A stretch of DNA of 64,000 nt from an uncultured Oscillospiraceae bacterium (GTDB lineage Bacteria > Bacillota > Clostridia > Oscillospirales > Ruminococcaceae). The position numbers and the translations under genes were made by a program. Numbering within the stretch: position 1 is the stretch's first letter; every line of letters starts with the position of its first letter. This document shows, one piece after another, positions 59,042 through 64,000 of the stretch. The stretch is from NCBI GenBank assembly GCA_910584715.1, contig CAJUAN010000005.1:62001-126000 (forward strand), read 5' to 3'. The notes beneath the pieces were generated by a model. That model was not told the origin of the DNA, did not search any database, and worked only from the letters and a program-made list of their open reading frames with translations.

Positions 59042-60031
59042 ATGAGTAAGATACGCATTGGAATAGTCGGCTACGGCAACCTTGGCAGGGGTACGGAACT
59101 GGCGGTAAAGCAAAATCCCGATATGGAGCTTGCCTGCGTTTTTACGCGCCGCGACCCATCCAAACTGAAGATAATAACGGAAAATGTTCCCGTTTATTCT
59201 CTTGACGACATTGCTGACCACAGGGGCTCGGCCGACGTACTCATTCTCTGCGGCGGAAGCGCTTCCGATCTTCCCGTACAGGGACCTAAGCTTGCGGAAA
59301 TGTTTTGTACCGTTGACAGCTTTGATACTCACGCTAAAATTCCCCAATATTTTGCCTCGGTGGACGAGTCTGCAAAAAAGGGAGGAAACGTCAGCATTAT
59401 CTCCGTGGGCTGGGATCCCGGTATGTTCTCAATTTCAAGGCTTTACGGAAGCTGTATTCTCCCCGACGGCAAGGACTATACGTTCTGGGGCAAGGGCGTT
59501 TCTCAGGGACATTCCGACGCGATCAGGCGCATTGAGGGCGTTGCCGACGCAAAGCAGTACACAATTCCGGTTAAGGAAGCCGTTGACGCGGTAAGGAACG
59601 GTTCGGATCCCGAGCTTTCCACCCGTCAGAAGCACACAAGAGAATGCTTTGTGGTTGCAAAGCCCGGCGCGGACACCGCTAAAATAGAGTCGGAAATAAA
59701 GAATATGCCGAACTATTTTGCGGACTACGACACAACCGTACATTTTATTTCCCAGGAAGAACTTGACCGCGACCACAGCGGTATTCCTCACGGCGGCTTT
59801 GTTATCAGAAGCGGAAAAACGGGTCTGAACCGCGAGACCTCCCATATTGTGGAGTACAGCCTTAAGCTGGGTTCAAATCCCGAATTTACGTCAAGCATTT
59901 TAGTTGCTTACGCAAGAGCCGCATACCGACTCCATAAAGAGGGCTCAGTGGGAGCCAAAACAGTGTTTGACATTGCTCCCGCGTATCTGTCGCCCAGAAG
60001 CGGAGACGAACTGAGAGCATCAATGCTATAA
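59042..60031 (+). CDS. ddh: meso-diaminopimelate D-dehydrogenase
   Basis: The 329-residue enzyme converts tetrahydrodipicolinate and ammonia to meso-diaminopimelate in one NADPH-dependent step, giving a short route to lysine and peptidoglycan. It has the nucleotide motif IGIVGYGNLGRG, GWDPGMFS, FWGKGVSQGHSDAIRRIEGV and the late GIPHGGFVIR segment. The length agrees with the family (about 326). I chose the ATG at 59042, ten bases after AAAGGA; an ATG at 59033 abuts that site. It is transcribed alone, with a likely TTTCAA/TATAAT promoter near 58940-58970. Confidence 0.96.
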   Translation: MSKIRIGIVGYGNLGRGTELAVKQNPDMELACVFTRRDPSKLKIITENVPVYSLDDIADHRGSADVLILCGGSASDLPVQGPKLAEMFCTVDSFDTHAKIPQYFASVDESAKKGGNVSIISVGWDPGMFSISRLYGSCILPDGKDYTFWGKGVSQGHSDAIRRIEGVADAKQYTIPVKEAVDAVRNGSDPELSTRQKHTRECFVVAKPGADTAKIESEIKNMPNYFADYDTTVHFISQEELDRDHSGIPHGGFVIRSGKTGLNRETSHIVEYSLKLGSNPEFTSSILVAYARAAYRLHKEGSVGAKTVFDIAPAYLSPRSGDELRASML

Positions 60032-60118
60032 TTTAAAGCTTAAGGATTAGGGCACTATCGAACAGTGCCTGAAAGCCAAGTACACAGCCGCCAACGCATA
60101 GAAAATGAACTATAGCCC

Positions 60119-60187
60119 ATTAGCATGGCACACTTTATCTGACCGAAAGCAATTTTCCGTCAGCCGGATAAAGTGTGCCATGCTAAT
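60119..60187. repeat. 69-bp element with 21-bp perfect inverted repeat
   Basis: The arm at 60119-60139 is repeated inverted at 60167-60187 without mismatch. The 27-base centre contains a further near-palindrome (TGACCGAAA / TTTCCGTCA). No U-run follows directly, so it is longer and more perfect than a normal terminator. It may be a small mobile element or a structured RNA. A separate small hairpin (GGCACT/AGTGCC) lies at 60051-60069. The gap 60032-60345 has no gene. Confidence 0.6.
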
Positions 60188-60345
60188 ACCATATTCAATT
60201 TCTCAGTCTGTTTTTCCGTACCGTGAAACCTTCACGAATTTGCCGCTCCGTATTCCAAATGTAATTTGTCCGTTCATATTTTTTATTATGTTATATTTTT
60301 GGGTGGTAATTTTGCAGCGGTGACCTGACATTTTTATTGTTGATT

Positions 60346-61083
60346 TTATTCATTTGAGGTTTCGTACTGCCCTCTTTCAGCTATTTGGGACGACCGTTCC
60401 GCAGTTATCTCGCCGCACTCGGCCATGCGCTCCAGCACCTGCATTAACCGCTGTTGGGCAAGCCCGGGGCTTTTAGCGGGAGAGTACGCGCTGGGAGCGT
60501 TGGGTATCCCTGCCAGCATTGCACACTCATAATCGGTAAGCTCCGAGGGTTTCTTTCCGTAGTATCCCTCAGCAGCCGCGGCTATTCCGTAATATCCGTC
60601 CCCGAAGTAAATGCTGTTGACGTACAGCTCGAAAATATCTTCCTTTGAAAATTCCTTTTCAATGTCAAAGGCGGTGAATATTTCCGCGAATTTCCGTTCG
60701 GGACGCTTATCCTGAGTATAGTAAAAATTTTTCGCAAGCTGCTGGGTAATGGTGCTCCCGCCCTGCTCAAATGAAAAGGTCCCGATATCGTGGGCAAGAG
60801 CCCTCGCTATAGCCCTGAGATCAACGCCCTTGTGACTGTAGAACCGTTTGTCCTCGGCGCAGATTACCGCCTTTATGTAAAATTCGGGAAGCTCCTCCAT
60901 GCGGACAAAATCCTCTCCCCGAAGCAGCTCCGCCATTTGCGCCGGAGGACATTTCTCCACGGCGTTTTTGTACATATTGTACCCCTGAACCGCGGAAACT
61001 ATCAATACTGCGGCGGCAACAGGCACAAATACCGCCAAAAGCAGTCTAAATATCTTAAACATAATTTTTACCGCTTTCTTCAT
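60346..61083 (-). CDS. mtgA: monofunctional peptidoglycan glycosyltransferase (GT51)
   Basis: The 245-residue protein has a membrane helix (about 10-30) and a GT51 domain: AEDKRFYSHKGVDLRAIARAL (first catalytic Glu), GGSTITQQLAKNFYY, the ERKFAEIFTAFDIEKEFSKEDIFELYVNSIYFGDGYYGIAAAAEGYYGK segment and LAGIPNAPSAYSP. It polymerises lipid II into glycan strands. There is no transpeptidase domain, so it is monofunctional. Its ATG is 4 bases after the permease stop, so it is in the Bce-type transporter operon, an unusual partnership that suggests a role in the envelope stress response. Confidence 0.93.
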   Translation of the reverse strand: MKKAVKIMFKIFRLLLAVFVPVAAAVLIVSAVQGYNMYKNAVEKCPPAQMAELLRGEDFVRMEELPEFYIKAVICAEDKRFYSHKGVDLRAIARALAHDIGTFSFEQGGSTITQQLAKNFYYTQDKRPERKFAEIFTAFDIEKEFSKEDIFELYVNSIYFGDGYYGIAAAAEGYYGKKPSELTDYECAMLAGIPNAPSAYSPAKSPGLAQQRLMQVLERMAECGEITAERSSQIAERGQYETSNE

Positions 61084-61087
61084 AAGA

Positions 61088-63136
61088 TCATTCCTTGTCC
61101 GAGCTTACTATTTTGCAGTAGCTTCTTGAAGTGATAAAGTACACCGCCGTGTAGACCAGTGAAAACGCTCCGAAGCAGCAAAGGGTCATGACCGCAAAAA
61201 GGGCGGTGTTGTTCAAACCGAAAATCAAAAGGAGCCGCGATACTATGGGGAAAGCAAAAAACATATGCAGTCCCGCCGCCGCAAGCGGCATGAAAAACAC
61301 CGTAAGCACCTGCGAATTAATGCTTTTGCGTATCTCCGCTTTAGTCATTCCAACCTTTTGGAGTATGCCGAACTTGGATCTGTCCTCGAAGCCCTCAGAT
61401 ATCTGTTTGTAGTACATTATAAGAGCCGCCGCGCATATAAATACCATGCCGAAAACAATGCCGAGAAAAAACAATCCGCCGTACATCGCAAGGAAATCCG
61501 TCTCGTCGTTTGCCGCGCTTTCCACGCGGTATCCGCACCATTCGTCCTCTCTGCCCGCGTCGGCTAAGTCCTTTTGCTGCTGAGCGAGAGAAAAAAGGAT
61601 ATCCTCAAATATTTTGACCTGTTTTTCCTTATCGCAGCTAAGGTCGAAGCCGTAGTAATTGTGCAGACCCGAGGCATATTTTTCCTCGTATACCTCAAAC
61701 TGCTTTTCGTAAATATCCTCTATCACGCTTTCGTCCGAAACGAATATATACGATTCTGAGGCAAAGCTTGCCATTGAGCTTCCTCTCATGACGAAGCCCT
61801 CGGCTTTTCCGACTATATCAAAGCTGCCCGTATCGCCCAGTTCCTTTATTGTTATGCTGTCATAGCCATAGTCCGATTTTACGGATTCGATAAGAGCCTG
61901 ATTCCTTTCGAGGGAAATATTTTGTCCCGTGATATTGTTGTAGTACCGGACGGGTACGAACGTTATATAGCGCACGTCAGCGGAAATTATATCAGTATCC
62001 GTAGGGTCAAGGGAGACTGTATTTTCGTCAAAAGCACCCGCTATGGAAATATAGCTGTACTCCATTTCGTTTTCGGGAACTTCCCCGAACCGTTCAAGCG
62101 CGGACTTTGCGGCGTTCCTTACGCGCTGTACGTCCGCGTCCTCCGTCGAATAGGTGTTTATGAGAATATTCCGCGGGTAACGCTGACGGAGCATATCCTT
62201 CATTCCCGCAAAAAGACAGGTGGTGGAGGAAAGCGTTACCAGCAGCATGGTGGCAAGAATGCAGATAGAAGCCAGTCCCGCGCCGTTTCGCTTCATGCGG
62301 TAGGTCATCTGGGATACCGACACGAAATGGTTGGTCTTATAGTAATAGTTCTTGTTTTTTTGCAGTACCCTGCATACTGCCACAGAGCCTGCTATAAACA
62401 GCAGATAGGTAGCGATTATAACCATAAGCACCGCCGCGAAGAACACGAAAACAGCCGCCAGCGGATTTTCAATAGTCACGGCAAAATAATAGGAGATACC
62501 GAGAAGTACCGCCCCGGAAACCGCAAGGAACCAGTTTGCTCTGGGAGGTTTTTCCCCCGAATTTTCGCTGTGGAGCAGCTCCACCGGATTGGAAAGATGT
62601 ATCTGCCGCAGGGCGTTTATGAGTATCAGGACGAATATCACGGCGTAAACTATAAGCGAATCTCTCACAGACGCCGGTTCAACCCTAAAGTCATAGGAAG
62701 CCGTTCCGCCCAGCATTTTCGTCAGCAAAAGCTCGGAAAGCTTTGAGAAGAGTATGCCCAGACCCAGACCGGCAGCCTCGGAAACAAGGTACATAAAAAA
62801 GGTCTCCCAGACAAGTATGCGTGCGATATTGCGCTTTCCCATGCCGAGAACGTTGTAGAGACCGAACTCGGTCTTCCTGCGCCTTATCAGGAACGAGTTT
62901 GTGTAGAACAGGAATATAGCCGAAAATACAGCCAGTACCCAACAGCCGAGCATTATCAGAGCCTGCATTGTCTCGCCGCCCCGCATTTTGGCGACAAAGC
63001 CATTTTCCGACAGAAACGAGGTGATGTAGTACATCATTATCATTCCCGAGCAGGCGAACAGGTACGGAAGATAGGAGCGGTAGTTTTTCTTTATTCCCCC
63101 CGCCGCAAGCCTGGGGTACAAAAATGTTGTTTTCAC
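61088..63136 (-). CDS. Bce-type ABC transporter permease
   Basis: The 682-residue protein has about ten membrane helices and an FtsX-like N-terminal core (YLPYLFACSGMIMMYYITSFL, RRRKTEFGLYNVLGMGKRNI), a large extracytoplasmic domain (roughly 320-520) between helices 7 and 8, and a C-terminal triple helix bundle. This layout is that of BceB permeases that remove peptide antibiotics from lipid II cycle intermediates. Its GTG start at 63136 overlaps the ATPase stop. A BceRS-type kinase and regulator are not in this window but may lie beyond the right edge. Confidence 0.93.
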   Translation of the reverse strand: MKTTFLYPRLAAGGIKKNYRSYLPYLFACSGMIMMYYITSFLSENGFVAKMRGGETMQALIMLGCWVLAVFSAIFLFYTNSFLIRRRKTEFGLYNVLGMGKRNIARILVWETFFMYLVSEAAGLGLGILFSKLSELLLTKMLGGTASYDFRVEPASVRDSLIVYAVIFVLILINALRQIHLSNPVELLHSENSGEKPPRANWFLAVSGAVLLGISYYFAVTIENPLAAVFVFFAAVLMVIIATYLLFIAGSVAVCRVLQKNKNYYYKTNHFVSVSQMTYRMKRNGAGLASICILATMLLVTLSSTTCLFAGMKDMLRQRYPRNILINTYSTEDADVQRVRNAAKSALERFGEVPENEMEYSYISIAGAFDENTVSLDPTDTDIISADVRYITFVPVRYYNNITGQNISLERNQALIESVKSDYGYDSITIKELGDTGSFDIVGKAEGFVMRGSSMASFASESYIFVSDESVIEDIYEKQFEVYEEKYASGLHNYYGFDLSCDKEKQVKIFEDILFSLAQQQKDLADAGREDEWCGYRVESAANDETDFLAMYGGLFFLGIVFGMVFICAAALIMYYKQISEGFEDRSKFGILQKVGMTKAEIRKSINSQVLTVFFMPLAAAGLHMFFAFPIVSRLLLIFGLNNTALFAVMTLCCFGAFSLVYTAVYFITSRSYCKIVSSDKE

Positions 63137-63897
63137 TGCGCGTCCCCTCCCGAAGCAATAAGAGTAAGTGTATCGGAAATTCGCTTATAAAGCTCGTCGT
63201 CGCCGCAGTCCCCGCGGTAAAGCTGGTGGAACACCTCGCCGTCCTTGATGAACAAAACGCGGTTGGCGCGGCTTGCGGCTTTTACGGAATGCGTAACCAT
63301 AAGTATAGTCTGTCCCTCGGCGTTGAGCTGTGAGAACAGTGACAGCAGCTCGTCCGCGGAACGGGAATCCAACGCGCCGGTAGGCTCGTCCGCAAGGAGC
63401 ATTTTGGGGTCGGTTATCATTGCCCGCGCCGCGGCGGTGCGCTGCTTTTGACCTCCCGATATCTCATAGGGGTACTTGTCAAGCAGGCGCGTTATCCCAA
63501 GCCTTGCGGCGGTGTGGTCGAGCCGCGGGGACATCTCTCGGTAGCTCATTCCCGCAAGAACAAGTGGCAGCAGAACGTTGTCGCGGACGGTAAAGTTGTC
63601 CAGCAGATTGAAGTCCTGGAAGACAAACCCCAGATTGTTCCGTCTGAAAGCGGCGGCGTCCTTTTCCTTTATTTTGGAAAAATCCGTTCCGTCCAGAACC
63701 ACGTTTCCTCCCGTGGGCTTGTCGAGAGCCGCTAAAATGTTCAGCAGCGTGGTCTTGCCCGAACCGCTCTCTCCCATAATGGCGATGTATTCCCCCTTTT
63801 CGGCGGTAAAGGTGACGTTTTTCAGCGCCTCCACCTTGTTTGACCCAAGCCGCTGGGTGTATACCTTTTTTACGTTTTTTACTTCAAGTACAGGCAT
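63133..63897 (-). CDS. Bce-type ABC transporter ATP-binding protein
   Basis: The 254-residue protein has Walker A GESGSGKTT, Q-loop FVFQDFNLLD, signature SGGQKQR, Walker B MLLADEPTGALD and the H-loop MVTHSV. Closest family is the LolD/MacB/BceA group that powers FtsX-like permeases. The signature has Lys where many have Gln (SGGQQQR). I chose the ATG at 63897, with GAAAGGAGAAC upstream; the open frame continues to 63960. Its promoter region has a -10 (TATACT at 63931-63936), but no good -35, and a large inverted repeat, which points to activator control. Confidence 0.94.
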   Translation of the reverse strand: MPVLEVKNVKKVYTQRLGSNKVEALKNVTFTAEKGEYIAIMGESGSGKTTLLNILAALDKPTGGNVVLDGTDFSKIKEKDAAAFRRNNLGFVFQDFNLLDNFTVRDNVLLPLVLAGMSYREMSPRLDHTAARLGITRLLDKYPYEISGGQKQRTAAARAMITDPKMLLADEPTGALDSRSADELLSLFSQLNAEGQTILMVTHSVKAASRANRVLFIKDGEVFHQLYRGDCGDDELYKRISDTLTLIASGGDAQ

Positions 63898-63939
63898 AGC
63901 TGTTCTCCTTTCGTTTATGTTTCTGTACTTAGTATAACC

Positions 63940-63985
63940 GAAAGGGAAAATGTCCGCCATAGCTTCGGCTTACATTTTCCCTTTC
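63940..63985 (-). promoter_or_regulatory. 14-bp inverted repeat upstream of the Bce-type operon
   Basis: GAAAGGGAAAATGT (63940-63953) and its inverted copy (63972-63985) are separated by 18 bases. They lie directly upstream of a TATACT -10 box (63931-63936) and occupy the -35 position. A response-regulator operator is likely, and the 64,000 edge cuts the region. Confidence 0.55.
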
Positions 63986-64000
63986 AAATCTTACATTTTT

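Noticed and set aside
1..64000. CRISPR array, insertion sequences, prophage genes, rRNA, tmRNA or RNase P RNA
   Set aside because: I looked for regularly spaced repeats, transposase or integrase motifs and known RNA signatures and found none that could be supported.

Overview
The window looks like a chromosomal segment of an anaerobic, spore-lineage Clostridia bacterium, most likely a gut or rumen Ruminococcaceae/Oscillospiraceae relative. The evidence is mixed: the gene content includes spoIIR, a SigH-like sigma factor, rubrerythrin, [FeFe]-hydrogenase maturases, a GH74 xyloglucanase and diaminopimelate dehydrogenase. Sigma-A promoters are close to consensus and almost always have a 17-bp spacer. 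Shine-Dalgarno sequences are AAAGGA/GGAGG type and start-stop overlaps (ATGA, GTGA) are common. I see no CRISPR array, insertion sequence, prophage or rRNA. One intact tRNA gene (Thr-GGT) and one degenerate tRNA-like sequence are present.

Layout. 1-1.9 kb: str operon on the minus strand (rpsL, rpsG, fusA cut by the window edge). 2-6 kb: minus-strand set of a lipoprotein solute-binding protein, an HD-GYP membrane sensor and a zinc-ribbon membrane protein. 6.4-12.5 kb: L-fucose catabolic operon (fucA, PASTA protein, GNAT, fucU, sugar kinase, membrane protein, fucI). 12.6-20.6 kb: a LytTR regulator, an unknown 207-aa protein, a GT2-GtrA glycosyltransferase, a phosphodiester-glycosidase locus and a PadR/DUF2812 pair. 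20.6-25.7 kb: a TetM-like GTPase fused to a YacP/Rae1-type nuclease, followed by bcp, trmO, a GNAT and rubrerythrin. 25.7-32 kb: aminotransferase, a soluble [FeFe]-hydrogenase-like chemoreceptor and GH74 xyloglucanase. 32-39 kb: cytidine deaminase, two GHL10 proteins (one fused to an amidase) and a MATE exporter. 39-44 kb: hydrogenase maturation genes hydF, hydG, hydE and a TM1266-like regulator. 44-54 kb: pnuC with a structured leader, pgk, a hybrid histidine kinase, a SigH-like sigma factor, a lone class I fumarase beta subunit, a DivIVA-like protein and spoIIR. 54-64 kb: tRNA-Thr, an ATPase, a LutC-like protein, a candidate small RNA, a DUF2229 protein, a FliD-like fragment, ddh, and a Bce-type ABC transporter followed by mtgA.

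Functional themes. (1) Plant and host glycan use: xyloglucanase plus fucose catabolism. Fucose can decorate xyloglucan, but the loci are 17 kb apart and the link is inference. (2) Hydrogen metabolism: the sensor-like hydrogenase-MCP needs HydEFG, which are encoded about 10 kb away under an unusual leader that combines a small ORF with a terminator. (3) Cell-envelope remodelling: two GHL10 proteins, an amidase, Ddh, MtgA, the Bce-type transporter and a GtrA-type glycosyltransferase. (4) Stalled-ribosome or stress biology: the GTPase-nuclease fusion sits with thiol peroxidase, rubrerythrin and a tRNA methyltransferase.

The most promising novelties are the TetM-YacP fusion with its 14-codon coupled leader ORF, the leader-peptide/terminator in front of the hydrogenase maturation operon, the mutually exclusive hairpins in front of pnuC, the soluble hydrogenase-chemoreceptor, a candidate ~85-nt sRNA at 56.53 kb, and a 75-nt degenerate tRNA-like sequence at 50.34-50.42 kb. 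All coordinates and motifs were read by eye. No search or folding program was run.
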